A stretch of 64,000 nucleotides of DNA, from the NCBI GenBank assembly GCA_963700425.1, contig CAVOXO010000001.1, positions 1,116,001-1,180,000 of the forward strand. Reading direction: 5' to 3'. The stretch is from CAVOXO01 sp963700425 (GTDB taxonomy: Bacteria; Actinomycetota; Acidimicrobiia; Acidimicrobiales; Microtrichaceae). Made by a program: the position numbers and the translations under genes. This document shows, one piece after another, positions 45,556-54,873 of the stretch. Within the stretch, counting starts at the first letter, position 1, and each line of letters begins with the position of its first letter. The notes beneath the pieces were generated by a model. The model was given only the letters and a program-made list of their open reading frames with translations. It did not search any database and was not told the origin of the DNA.

Positions 45556-46845
45556 ATGCGCCGAGGACCCACGTCGACACGAACGCTGATCGCCGCGGCT
45601 GCCGCCGTCGCCCTGTGGGGAGCGACCGCATGCGCCCCGACGCCGCCACCGACGCCCGGCGGGACGACACCGAGTTGGGTCGGGTCGGGCTTCACCCGCG
45701 TCAAGAGCGCGACTCAACTCGAGCAGTTCATCGACTCGTGGACATCGGACGAGTGGTACGCACACGTGCGATTCCATGCGGACATCGTCGCCGGGGTTCA
45801 GCAACCTGGCACGACCGACCTGCAGATATTTCCGCGCTCCGGCGCGGGAGGTGCGACTCTCGGAGCCCCCCAGGTGATCTCGTTGCCCGTGCTCTCGAAC
45901 TTCGCCCCCTTGTGGGGCGAGTCGTTCCTGGGCGTCCAGACTGCGACCGACATCGAGTTCCTGCGACCCGTCGCCGGTGTCTGGGCCCCCTCGGGCAGTG
46001 TCGCGATTCCCGCGGGATTCGCACCCAACGCCATGTCGGACGAGTGGCTGGCCTTCCGAAAGGTCGGCCAGGACGAGTACGACATCGGCCAGATCCTCAT
46101 CTACGAGCTGTCGGACGTGGCCGGATCCATCGTGGCCAGCCCCCACACCACGCTCGACCCCGAGCCGACCTGGCCCCAGATGGTGAAGAACACCTTCGGC
46201 TTCCGGATGAGTCTCGACGGAGACCTCCTTGCGCTGTCTGCCATCGGTGAGAACCTGAGCGACGATCTGGTGAGGGTCTACCGGAACACGGGTGGAACCT
46301 GGGCAGCCGATTTCACGTTCACCGATGCCTCGGCCACGACCCGGTTCGCGGAGGCACTTGCCGTGACCGATGGCCCATCGGTCGATCGCCTGGCCATGCC
46401 CCACGGCGTCGCGGGTCAACCGGCCTTCGTCGACGTGTTCGCCGATTCGGGGGCGGGGTTCGCCCTCGAGGAGTCGGTCGCCCGACCCACCGGCCTACCC
46501 GGCGACACGTCGTCGCCGACGTTCGGTTTCAGTATCGGTCTCGACGGCGATGTCCTCGCCGTGGGCACGCGACTCCACCTGATCGCTGTTCCCGGCATCG
46601 CCGCCGGAGAGGGCACGGCAGGGGTCGTCGACATCTTCCGCCACGGCACGTCGTGGGAACACGAGGCGGAGTTGGCGACGTGGGACACGCCGTCGGGCAA
46701 CGACATGGACTCCACGCTTCCGTGGGTTCTCGAGGTCAGCGGCGAGCACGTGGCGGTGACGGTGCTCGGATCGCCGAGCCCCGGCTGTGGATTCCTGTGC
46801 ATCAATCTCGGATTCGAGTCGTGGGTGTTCGACCAGACCGGCTGA
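45556..46845 (+). CDS. Secreted lipoprotein with FG-GAP/beta-propeller-like repeats
   Basis: A 429-residue protein with an arginine-bearing N-terminus, a hydrophobic signal segment and a lipobox-like WGATAC, making Cys26 the likely lipidated residue. A Pro/Thr-rich spacer (APTPPPTPGGTTPS) follows. The body contains repeated motifs such as FGFRMSLDGDLLALSA and FGFSIGLDGDVLAVGT, alternating with VRVYRNTGGTWAADFTF and VDIFRHGTSWEHEAEL. These resemble the FG-GAP-type repeats of beta-propeller surface proteins. Its function is unknown. It is transcribed divergently from the P450-TetR operon. Confidence 0.75.
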   Translation: MRRGPTSTRTLIAAAAAVALWGATACAPTPPPTPGGTTPSWVGSGFTRVKSATQLEQFIDSWTSDEWYAHVRFHADIVAGVQQPGTTDLQIFPRSGAGGATLGAPQVISLPVLSNFAPLWGESFLGVQTATDIEFLRPVAGVWAPSGSVAIPAGFAPNAMSDEWLAFRKVGQDEYDIGQILIYELSDVAGSIVASPHTTLDPEPTWPQMVKNTFGFRMSLDGDLLALSAIGENLSDDLVRVYRNTGGTWAADFTFTDASATTRFAEALAVTDGPSVDRLAMPHGVAGQPAFVDVFADSGAGFALEESVARPTGLPGDTSSPTFGFSIGLDGDVLAVGTRLHLIAVPGIAAGEGTAGVVDIFRHGTSWEHEAELATWDTPSGNDMDSTLPWVLEVSGEHVAVTVLGSPSPGCGFLCINLGFESWVFDQTG

Positions 46846-46874
46846 TGCCGCCATGGCGCGTCGACTGACGTCGC

Positions 46875-47369
46875 TCAGGCGTCGGGAGCTGCCTCACCGC
46901 CGTTGCCGGCACCCTCGACGTCGCCCTTGAGTTGGACGAACGTCATCTGCAGCTGGCTCAGGGCCTGGCGGAGAACGGGCTCGTTCTCCCCGAAGGAGCC
47001 TTCGAGGCGTTCGAGCACGGCCCGGAGTGCCTCGATACCCACTGTGGCTTCGCTGAAGTCGGGCGGGTTCTCACCGAGGTGGATGGCAGCCAGCTCGTAG
47101 ATCCCCATGAGGTGATTCGCCACGACGTCGATGGCGGGGGTGCTCAAGAGTTGCTGGCGCACCTGGGCCATCTCCGCCATCATCACCGCGGCCTCGGTCT
47201 GCTGCTCGGGGGTGAGGGAGGCGACATCTATTCCGGCGGCGGCCAACGCGGCGGCGATCTCCGGCGACAACTCCTCACCGCCCTCGGCTGGGGCGGATGG
47301 GGTGGATGGGGCGGATGGTGTGGTCTCGCGGGAGACGGGGCGCTCCCCGTCGGGGGTCCAGAGGCTCAA
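46875..47369 (-). CDS. DUF1844-family protein
   Basis: About 164 residues from TTG 47369, giving an N-terminus SLWTPDGERPVSRET; an AAGGA ribosome binding site sits just upstream on the minus strand. The conserved C-terminal part reads AIDVVANHLMGIYELAAIHL, GENPPDF and ALSQLQMTFVQLK, the hallmark of DUF1844. In actinobacteria this family is regularly next to infC, as here. The open frame continues to 47630 but would run through both promoters. Residues 17-50 are Pro/Ser/Glu-rich. The function is not known. Confidence 0.82.
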   Translation of the reverse strand: MSLWTPDGERPVSRETTPSAPSTPSAPAEGGEELSPEIAAALAAAGIDVASLTPEQQTEAAVMMAEMAQVRQQLLSTPAIDVVANHLMGIYELAAIHLGENPPDFSEATVGIEALRAVLERLEGSFGENEPVLRQALSQLQMTFVQLKGDVEGAGNGGEAAPDA

Positions 47370-47398
47370 GAGAATGTCCTTGGGGTCGTCGGTCCGTG

Positions 47399-47405
47399 TA
47401 CTGTA
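47399..47405. promoter_or_regulatory. Divergent promoter with overlapping -10 boxes (infC / DUF1844)
   Basis: The 7-mer TACTGTA reads TACTGT on the plus strand and TACAGT on the minus strand. Each fits TANNNT and they overlap by 5 bp. The plus-strand copy would start the infC leader of about 235 nt; the minus-strand copy lies 30 nt before the DUF1844 start. Confidence 0.5.
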
Positions 47406-47530
47406 GCCAGGCACAACTGAGCGGAAGAGGGCCCAGCGGTTTGTCGCAGTTCGTCTGCGGTTCCCCAGGGCCCCACCCGGCCACCGAGGCGGCTTGCCGT
47501 CACGTGCGCCGGCGTCGGGATTCGAGACGT

Positions 47531-47591
47531 ACGGTCGACTGACCGTGCGGAGGCGGGTGTCGGCGTTCCGACTCCCGCCTCTGTCGTTTTT
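47531..47591 (+). terminator. infC leader: hairpin followed by intrinsic terminator (attenuator)
   Basis: A first hairpin, ACGGTC-GACT-GACCGT (47531-47546), is followed by a long one. GAGGCGGG (47550-47557) plus GTCGG (47559-47563) pair with CCGAC (47568-47572) plus CCCGCCTC (47574-47581), with one T-T mismatch and a CGTT loop. TGTCG and then TTTTT (47587-47591) follow. This is the only stem plus T-run terminator I found, and it sits inside the infC leader about 57 nt before the start codon. That placement fits transcription attenuation of infC-rpmI-rplT, as known for L20-controlled leaders in Bacillus. Confidence 0.7.
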
Positions 47592-47647
47592 CGGGGCGGT
47601 TCCACCACTGACACGTCGAAAGGACGCCAATTGAGGAGTGATCGGTC

Positions 47648-48304
47648 ATAGCTGCGCAGAATGCCGAACCCAGGATCAACGACCGGATACGTGCCCGCGA
47701 GGTCCGGTTGATCGACAGGGATGGCACACAGCTGGGAATCAGGCCCACACCAGAAGCCCTGTCCATCGCCAGAGCCGCTGAACTCGACCTCGTCGAGGTG
47801 GCGGACAAGGCGAATCCACCGGTCTGCCGGATCATGGACTACGGCAAGTACAAGTTCGAGGCGCAGCAGCGAGCCAAGGAGTCGCGCAAACGGGCGACGA
47901 ACATCGTGGTCAAGGAGATGAAGTACCGTCCCAAGATCGGTGGCGGCGACTTCGACACCAAGACCCGAAAGGTTGCTCAGTTCCTGGGCGAGGGCCACAA
48001 GGTCAAGATCACCATCATGTTCCGTGGTCGTGAGATGCAGCACCCCGAACTCGGTCGGAAGATTCTCGACCGAGTGGCCGACGAGGTCTCGGATCTCGGT
48101 CGGGTCGAGGTGACTCCACGTCAGGACGGGCGGAACATGACCATGGTTCTCGGTCCCGACAAGAAGGCCCAGGCTGCGGCGGTGAAGCGAGATGCCGAAG
48201 CCGCTGCACGCGAGGCAGAGGACGCTGCCGAGGCGGCCGAGGAGACCCCGCCGAGGTTGCGGTCGAGCCAGACGCAGCTTCACGGACACCCTCCAAGGTC
48301 GTGA
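47648..48304 (+). CDS. infC: Translation initiation factor IF-3, AUA start codon
   Basis: IF-3 sequence begins AAQNAEPRINDRIRAREVRL directly after ATA 47648. An in-frame TGA lies at 47639-47641, and no ATG, GTG or TTG exists until TTG 47708, which would cut off the conserved N-domain start. AGGAG ends 9 nt upstream of the ATA. Further family segments are PVCRIMDYGKYKFEAQQRAK, MKYRPKIGGGDFDTKTRKVA and FLGEGHKVKITIMFRGREMQ. The product is about 218 residues with an Ala/Glu-rich tail. infC is known for rare start codons (AUU in E. coli) that let IF-3 repress its own translation. Confidence 0.95.
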   Translation: MAAQNAEPRINDRIRAREVRLIDRDGTQLGIRPTPEALSIARAAELDLVEVADKANPPVCRIMDYGKYKFEAQQRAKESRKRATNIVVKEMKYRPKIGGGDFDTKTRKVAQFLGEGHKVKITIMFRGREMQHPELGRKILDRVADEVSDLGRVEVTPRQDGRNMTMVLGPDKKAQAAAVKRDAEAAAREAEDAAEAAEETPPRLRSSQTQLHGHPPRS

Positions 48305-48433
48305 TGGACTCCGATGATCAGCAGGACACAAGCGACAGCGCCGATGAGGTGAACCCGAGCCGGCCGACGTGGCCGACTGAGTCGACTCCTCGCCGGGTCG
48401 GTCACGACCGAGCCCCCGAATCCAAGGACAACC

Positions 48434-48628
48434 ATGCCCAAGATGAAGACGCACCGAGGTGCGAAGAAGCGATACAAGGTGACCGGATCGGGAAAGATCC
48501 TCCGTCGCCAGGCGAACCGCAGCCACATCCTCGAGAAGAAGCCTTCGAAGCGCACTCGCCGCCTGGCCGGCGAGGTCGAGGTGACCGGCGGCGACCGCCA
48601 ACGGGTGCGCCGCCAGCTCGGTATCTGA
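48434..48628 (+). CDS. rpmI: 50S ribosomal protein L35
   Basis: L35 of 64 residues, starting MPKMKTHRGAKKRYKVTGSG and ending QRVRRQLGI, with the expected run of basic residues. An AAGGA ribosome binding site precedes the ATG. It lies in the conserved infC-rpmI-rplT operon, 129 nt after the infC stop. Confidence 0.97.
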   Translation: MPKMKTHRGAKKRYKVTGSGKILRRQANRSHILEKKPSKRTRRLAGEVEVTGGDRQRVRRQLGI

Positions 48629-48697
48629 TCCGACCCCGGCGGCCTGGCGCCGCGCACCGACATCCGTCTCGATCTCGACATCTCGAAAGGACATCCC

Positions 48698-49072
48698 ATG
48701 GCACGTGTGAAGCGCGGAGTGCATGCCAAGAAGAAGCACCGCACGGTACTGAAGCGGGCGAAGGGCCACTACGGCAACCGCAGCCGGTCGTTCCGGGCGG
48801 CAAACGAGTCGGTCATGCACGCCCTCGAATACAGCTATCGCGATCGGCGAGCGCGCAAGGGCGAATTCCGACGCCTCTGGATACAGCGGATCAACGCAGC
48901 GTGTCGGGCCAACGGAACCACCTACAGTCGGTTCATCGCCGGGCTGAAGGCCGCAGAGGTCGACGTCGATCGCAAGTCGCTCGCCGACATCGCGGTGACC
49001 GATCCCGAGGCATTCGCGTCCCTGGTGGCGATCGCGGGCGAGGCCCTCGGGGCGACGGCATCGGCCGGTTGA
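48698..49072 (+). CDS. rplT: 50S ribosomal protein L20
   Basis: L20 of 124 residues: MARVKRGVHAKKKHRTVLKR, then GHYGNRSRSFRAANESVMHA, RLWIQRINAACRANGTTYSR and FIAGLKAAEVDVDRKSLADI. GAAAGGACA precedes the ATG. L20 is the usual autogenous regulator of this operon through the infC leader. Confidence 0.97.
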   Translation: MARVKRGVHAKKKHRTVLKRAKGHYGNRSRSFRAANESVMHALEYSYRDRRARKGEFRRLWIQRINAACRANGTTYSRFIAGLKAAEVDVDRKSLADIAVTDPEAFASLVAIAGEALGATASAG

Positions 49073-49075
49073 GCC

Positions 49076-49888
49076 ATGGCGCTCGGCGCCCACAATCCTC
49101 AGATCAAACGACTACGGCGCCTCGTTCGGCGTCGTAGTTCGCGTCGGGACGAGGGCGCATTCGTGGTCGAGGGTGCGACGCTGGTGACCGAGGCGCTGCG
49201 GGCCGGTCTGGATGTCGAGGCCGTCTTCGCCGATGCCGACGCGGCATCGGGCCTTGCGCTCGACGTGCCGCCTCGTCGCCGTCGAGAGCGGTGTCCTGGA
49301 GAAGGTCCTGACGCCGTCGTCACCACAGCCGGTCGCTGCGATCGTGAGGGGATCGCTGTGCGTTCCGCTCGAGGAGGTGTGGCCGCCGGCCGCGGTGGCG
49401 TCGGGCTGCGTCGTGATCCTGAGCGACGTCGCTGATCCGGGAAACGTCGGAACGGTCATCCGTTCGGCGGAAGCGTCGGGATGCACCGCCGTCGTCTGCG
49501 CCGGGTCGACCGCGGACGTCACCAACCCCAAGACGCTGCGTTCCTCGGCCGGATCGGCCCTGCGCCTTCCGCTCGCGGTCGTGTCGTCGACCCATGACGC
49601 GGTCGTCGCGGCAGCGGGGAGGGGGTCCGGACGGTGGCCGCGACATCCCGTGGCGGAGAGCCCCATCGCTGTCTCGCCGGCCGGCGCCCCCTCGCGCTGG
49701 TCCTCGGGAACGAGGCGCACGGTCTCGACCCTCTCATCGAGGAGCTGTGCGATGACAGGGTGACGATCGAGATGGCCGGCCCGACGGAGTCCCTCAACGT
49801 CGCCATGGCGGCGACGTTGCTGGTCTTCGAGGCGATGAGATCCGACAGCCCCGCCCGGGGCCCTGGCGACGAAGGGGAGAATCCATGA
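49076..49888 (+). CDS. rRNA 2'-O-methyltransferase, TrmH/SpoU family (two frameshifts)
   Basis: The gene starts 3 nt after rplT (MALGAHNPQIKRLRRLVRRR) and has the substrate-binding domain DEGAFVVEGATLVTEALRAG. After an indel near 49265 the frame continues LVAVESGVLEKVLTPSSPQP and motif 1 DVADPGNVGTVIRSAEASG. A second indel near 49640 leads to motif 2 LVLGNEAHGLDP and motif 3 TESLNVAMAATLLVFEAM. The corrected length is about 270 residues. This is the 23S rRNA methyltransferase type commonly found after rplT and before pheS. Its TGA overlaps the next ATG by 4 nt. Confidence 0.87.
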
Positions 49889-51243
49889 CCGGCATCGACC
49901 GAAACCGGCTGGCGCAGTTGACCGAACGCGAACAGCGACGCTTCGTCGACCTGCACCCTCGTTCGGCTCAGGCATCGCTCGATTCCTCGCACTTCCTGGG
50001 CCGGGTGCCCATGGCATGGATGGGTCGATGGCCCGGAGCGTTCGCCCTCACCGTTGCCGAGGCGAGCGGTTCGCACTTCGTCGACATCGACGGCATCGAC
50101 TACGTCGACCTCTGCCTCGGCGACACCGGCGCGATGGTGGGTCACGGACTTCCGTCGGTGCGCGCCGCTCTGTCCGCCCAGGCCGATCGGGGCCTCACGA
50201 CGATGCTTCCCTCGCCCGATGCCCCCTGGGTCGCCGACGAGTTGGCCCGCCGGTTCGGCCTGCCCGTGTGGCAGCTGGCGATGACCGCCACCGATGCGAA
50301 CCGGTTCGTGTTGCGATACGCGCGTCATGTGACCGGACGCCCCAAGATCGCGGTGTTCGACTGGTGCTACCACGGAACGGTCGACGAGACGTTCGCGGTA
50401 CTCGATGCCCACGGAAGGGTGGTACCGAGGCCGGGGTCGATCGGAGCGGCGGTTCCGCCCGACATGACGACGCGTGTCGTCCCATTCAATGATCTCGACG
50501 CGCTGGCGCGTGCTCTCGCCCACGGCGACGTCGCCTGTGTCCTGGCGGAGCCCGCTCTCACCAACATCGGCATCGTGTTGCCCGAGGACGGCTTCCACGA
50601 CGGCCTGCGTCGCCTGTGTGACGAGGCGGGCACGTTGCTCGTCATCGACGAGACCCACACCATCTGCGCCGGTCCCGGCGGAGCGACCCGCGAGTGGGGC
50701 CTCCGGCCGGACATGTTCGTGATCGGAAAGACGATCGGCGGCGGCATCCCGGCGGCCGCCTACGGGATGTCCGAGGAGATCGCAGAACGCCTGGGTTCGC
50801 ACGTCGCGGGCGATGAGGTCGACGTGTCCGGTGTCGGCGGCACCCTCACGGGGAGCGCTCTGTCGCTGGCGGCGATCCGGGCGACGTTGTCGACGACCCT
50901 CGGCGAACAGGACTTCGCGACGGCCGTGCCCCTGGCGGTCGCCTGGCAGGACGGGGTGTCGGCTGCAGTCGCGGCACACGGACTCGACTGGTGTGTCCAG
51001 CGGCTCGGTTGCCGTGCGGAGTACTGGTTCTGTCCGCCGCCGAGCAACGGTGCCGACGCGCACGCCGTCGTCGACGAGGCCCTCGACGCATTCCTTCATC
51101 TCTACGCGCTCAACCGGGGGGTGCTGATGACGCCTTTCCACAACATGGCGCTGTTCTCCCCGTCTCACGATCTGGACGACGTGGCCCGTCATGACGAGGT
51201 GTTCGGGGCCGCGCTGGCCGAGCTGACATCACCGGGCCCGTGA
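49885..51243 (+). CDS. Class III aminotransferase (PLP-dependent)
   Basis: A 452-residue fold-type I aminotransferase. The PLP lysine is K282 in VIGKTIGGGIPAAAYG, and the pyridine-nitrogen aspartate is in LLVIDETHTICAGPGG. DIDGIDYVDLCLGDTGAMVG and GTLTGSALSLAAIRATL further resemble glutamate-1-semialdehyde aminomutase relatives. The expected mutase segment is altered (LPSPDAPWVADELARRFGLP), so a different amine or keto-acid substrate is likely. It is coupled by 4 nt to the rRNA methyltransferase and lies just before pheS, which is not a standard place for such an enzyme. Confidence 0.87.
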   Translation: MTGIDRNRLAQLTEREQRRFVDLHPRSAQASLDSSHFLGRVPMAWMGRWPGAFALTVAEASGSHFVDIDGIDYVDLCLGDTGAMVGHGLPSVRAALSAQADRGLTTMLPSPDAPWVADELARRFGLPVWQLAMTATDANRFVLRYARHVTGRPKIAVFDWCYHGTVDETFAVLDAHGRVVPRPGSIGAAVPPDMTTRVVPFNDLDALARALAHGDVACVLAEPALTNIGIVLPEDGFHDGLRRLCDEAGTLLVIDETHTICAGPGGATREWGLRPDMFVIGKTIGGGIPAAAYGMSEEIAERLGSHVAGDEVDVSGVGGTLTGSALSLAAIRATLSTTLGEQDFATAVPLAVAWQDGVSAAVAAHGLDWCVQRLGCRAEYWFCPPPSNGADAHAVVDEALDAFLHLYALNRGVLMTPFHNMALFSPSHDLDDVARHDEVFGAALAELTSPGP

Positions 51244-51315
51244 GCCACGGGGCCGCAGCGCCGCGCACGGCTGATCGAGGCGAGGATCGCGCGTCTCGCC
51301 GGGTCGGGACCGGGT

Positions 51316-51332
51316 ATCGCCATCGTGGCGAT
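51316..51332 (+). other. Perfect 7-bp hairpin upstream of pheS
   Basis: ATCGCCA and TGGCGAT (51316-51322 and 51326-51332) pair around TCG in the 163-nt gap before pheS. No T-run follows. A leader role for pheST is possible but not shown. Confidence 0.3.
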
Positions 51333-51406
51333 GCGGTGCCGGCCTTCGACGGAGAGGCGTACCAATGTGTTTCGGGATCCCGGGTCAACTCGGCAACAAT
51401 GGCCCC

Positions 51407-52424
51407 ATGACGTCCCCCTCGACGCTCGACGCCGTCCGATCCTTGACCGATGCCGCGATCGAACGGATCTCCGGCATCGACGACGGCGCGGAGCTCACCC
51501 GAGCCGACGCCGAGTTGTTGGGCAAGAGCTCTGAGCTCTCGTCGCTCAGAGCCTCGCTGCGCGACGTCGATCCCGATGAGCGAAAGGTTCTCGGTCGCGA
51601 ACTGAACGACGCCGCGCCAGGCGATCGAGGCGGCAGTCGCTGCGCGTACGCGGGGAGCTCGACGCGGCGGAGAGGGAGATCCGTCTCCGTGCCGAACGGC
51701 TCGACCTCACCGAATGCGTGATCGATCGATCGGTGGGTCACTCGCACCTCATCACCCAGACCCTCGAAGAGCTCGAGGACGCTTTCTGCGGGTTGGGCTT
51801 CACGGTGGCCGACGGCCCCGAGGCCGAGACCGACTGGTACAACTTCGAGGCGCTCAACATCCCCTACGGACATCCGGCGCGCTCGATGTGGGACACGCTG
51901 TATCTCGACGCCGGCGAGCCCGAGACGGTGCTGTTGCGGACGCACACCTCTCCCGGTCCAGATCCGCACGATGCTCAAGGGTGAGCCGCCGATCTACGTC
52001 GTCGCCCCGGGTCAAGACGTTCCGGCAGGAGACCACCGATGCCACCCATCTCCCGGTCTTCCATCAGATCGAGGGGCTGGTCGTCGACCGGGGTATCACC
52101 TTCGCCGACCTGGCCGGAACCATCGACGCATTCGTCAAGGTGCTGTTCGGAGCCGATCGCACCACCCGGCTCCGCCCCTCGTACTTCCCCTTCACCGAGC
52201 CGTCGGCGGAGTTCGACATGACGTCGGCCGACGGCACGTGGATGGAGTTGGGCGGCTGCGGAATGGTGCACCCCAACGTCCTGCGCGCCGGCGGGGTCGA
52301 TCCCGAGGAGTGGTCGGGATTCGCCTTCGGATTCGGTATCGAGCGCATGGCCCTCCAGCGACACGGTATCGACGACATCCGCGAACTGGTCACCAACGAC
52401 GTACGGTTCCTCACCCAGTTCTGA
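51407..52424 (+). CDS. pheS: Phenylalanyl-tRNA synthetase alpha subunit (several frameshifts)
   Basis: PheS starts MTSPSTLDAVRSLTDAAIER with the coiled-coil tRNA-binding arm. Indels near 51620 and 51650 move the frame through RQAIEAAVAARTRELDAAER. It then reads GHSHLITQTLEELEDAFCGL, DWYNFEALNIPYGHPARSMW and LLRTHTSP. Further indels near 51955-52020 follow, and the C-terminal catalytic part is intact: DATHLPVFHQIEGLVVDRGI, RPSYFPFTEPSAEFDM, LGGCGMVHPNVLRAGG and FAFGFGIERMALQRHGIDDI. The total is close to 340 residues, the usual length. The gene is essential, so the breaks are almost certainly sequence errors. Confidence 0.9.
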
Positions 52425-52437
52425 AGAAGGATCTCCT

Positions 52438-54873
52438 GTGAAGGTTTCGCATTCATGGCTGCGCGAGTTCGTCCCCGATCTCGACGTCGCACCCGCACGA
52501 TCTCGCCGAGGTTCTCAGCGAGATCGGTCTGTGCTGCGAGGAGATCATCGAGGTCGGCGGCGGTCTCGACGGCATCGTGGTGGCCGAGGTGATCGCCCTG
52601 TCTCCCCACCCCGACGCCGACCGGATCCAGCTGGTGTCGGTGGATGTCGGCGACGGCGATCCGCAACAGGTCTGTTGCGGGGCGTTCAACATGTCGGTCG
52701 GCGACCGCGTTCCGTTGGCCACGATCGGGACGACCGTGATGCCGTCGGGAATGGAGATCGCCCGTCGCAAGCTGCGCGGCGAGTGGTCGAACGGAATGCT
52801 GTGCTCACCGCCCGAACTCGAACTTGCCGGGGGATCCGGGCGGGCATCCTGATCCTCGACGAGCCGACGCTCCGCTCGGCACGCCGCTCGCCGACGCCCT
52901 CGGTATCGAGGCCGACGTGCTCTACGACCTCGATCTCACACCCAATCGTCCCGACGCCCTGTCGATCATCGGGGTGGCCCGCGACGTCGCCGGGCGGCTC
53001 GGTCTGGAGTTCGTCCTGCCCGACATCGACGTCGGTCGAGTCGGGACCGGCGGCCGACGAGGTGGTGTCGGTGGCATCGGGGATCCCGAGCTGTGCGGAC
53101 GATTCACGGTGCGGGTGCTCGGCGACGTGCCGAACGGGCCGTCACCCGAGTGGATGCAGCGGCGGCTGGCCAATGCAGGGATGCGCGCCATCACCGCGGT
53201 GGTCGACACCTCGAACTACGTGATGTTGGAGTACGGCCAGCCGAACCACACCTACGACCTGGCCACGTCTGCCGGACGGTCGCTCGGCGTTCGTCGGGCC
53301 CGGGACGGCGAGACGCTCGTAACCCTCGACGGCCAGGAGCGACGGCTGCGCCCCGAGCGACGGCGTGATCGTCGATGCCGCCGACACGGCCATCGGCATC
53401 GCCGGGGTGATGGGAGGCGCGTCGACGGAGATCTCCGAGCACGACCGCCGAGGTCGCCCTGGAACTGGCGTGGTGGGACCCGGTGTCGATCTCGATCACC
53501 TCGAAGCAGCTCGGACTGCGATCGGAGGCCTCTGCCCGGTTCGAAAAGGGCGTCGACCCCGAGATCGCCGCAGCCGTGCCGCGCGCCGCTTCGCCCAACT
53601 GCTCGGTCGACCAGGGAGCGACGCTCCGTCCCGGGGTGGTCGTGGCCGAAGGCCGAACCTGCCGCCTCGGCCGAGCGTGACCGGTGCGTACCGAGCGGGT
53701 CAACGCGCTCCTGGGCACCTCTCTCGACCACCGCCGACGATACGTGCTCTCATCGAACCGATCGGATTCGCCTGTTCCGATGCCCCGGACGACGGGGTGA
53801 TGCAGGTGGACGGTCCCGTCGTGGCGGCTGGATTCCGACAGCGAGATCGACATCGTCGAAGAGGTGGCTCGGCTCCATGGATACGGCCGCCTGGGTTCGA
53901 CGGGTGCCCCAAGTCGCCGCTTGCCGGGCGGGCTGAGCGACCGACAGCAGGACCTCCGACGGATTCGCTCCCTGCTGTGGGAGCCCGGATGCACCGAGAT
54001 CCTTCCCGATGCCGTTCCTGGCTCCCGGAGACCTGGAGCGGTGCGGGGTGCGCACCGATGCCGTGGCCGTGGCCAATCCGCTGGTGGCCGAGGAGTCGAT
54101 CCTGCGGACGTCGCTGCTGCCCGGGATGGTCACGCACGCTGGGCTACAACGCCGCCCATCGAAACGGGCAGCGTCCGCTGTTCGAGATCGGTCGGTGTTT
54201 CGCCGCAGGGAGGCGACGACGGCGTTCCCCTCGAATGGGACGAGGTCGGCGGTGGCGCTTGGCGGCCGGCATGACGCCGAGCCGCGGTGCGAGGTGGCGT
54301 GGCATCTGTGCCGAGTCGTTCGGAGTCGCCGACGTCGCGGTGCGCCAACGATCGGATCGGAGGGCTGCACCCCGGACGATCGGCTCGGATCACCGCGGCG
54401 GGCCGCGCCATCGGCGTGGTGGGCGAGATCGATCCGGCGGTGGCGGAGCACTACGGCGTGACCGAACGGGTCGCCTTCGTCTCGCTCATCGCCGGCGGGA
54501 CACGAGCCGTGGCACGGAGGGCCGGACTCCTGGCGTCGCCGAGGATCGACCGGGTGTATCGGCCGATTTCACGGTTCCCGAGCTCGGATTTCGATCTGGC
54601 GTTCCTGGTGGAGGACTCCGTCGGCGCCGATCCAGGTCGAGGTCGACCATCGCGGACGGCGGCGGGCCCACTGCTCGTCGACCACCGCGCTCTTCGACGT
54701 GTACCGGTCGGACGGGTCCGAGAGCGGAAAGCGTTCGCTGGCCTACCGGCTGCGGTTGCAGGCCATGGATCGAACGCTCACCGATGCCGAGGTCGCCGAG
54801 GTCCGTGGCCGCGGTGATCGCGGCAGTCGAGAACGCCCACGGAGCAGCCTTCACGGGGAATGCACGATGCTAG
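52438..54873 (+). CDS. pheT: Phenylalanyl-tRNA synthetase beta subunit (many frameshifts)
   Basis: GTG 52438 follows AAGGATCTCCT and begins VKVSHSWLREFVPDLD. The domains are present but scattered over all three frames: the EMAP-like domain (VVAEVIALSPHPDADRIQLV), the B5/B3-B4 region (LYDLDLTPNRPDALSIIGVA, FEKGVDPEIAAAVPRAA), the catalytic-like core (VANPLVAEESILRTSLLPGM) and the C-terminal FDX-ACB domain (DRVYRPISRFPSSDFDLAFL, then GKRSLAYRLRLQAMDRTLTD). At least eight indels are needed. The span of 2436 nt fits an 811-residue protein, the normal size. The TAG touches the palindrome before argC. Confidence 0.88.

Noticed and set aside
48301..49137. Long open frame overlapping the infC tail, rpmI and rplT
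   Set aside because: It is an out-of-frame shadow of two ribosomal protein genes; no family resemblance.
49104..49138. Imperfect inverted repeat ACTACGGCGCC/GGCGTCGTAGT after rplT
   Set aside because: It lies within the first codons of the rRNA methyltransferase reading frame and has no T-run; may be chance in GC-rich coding sequence.
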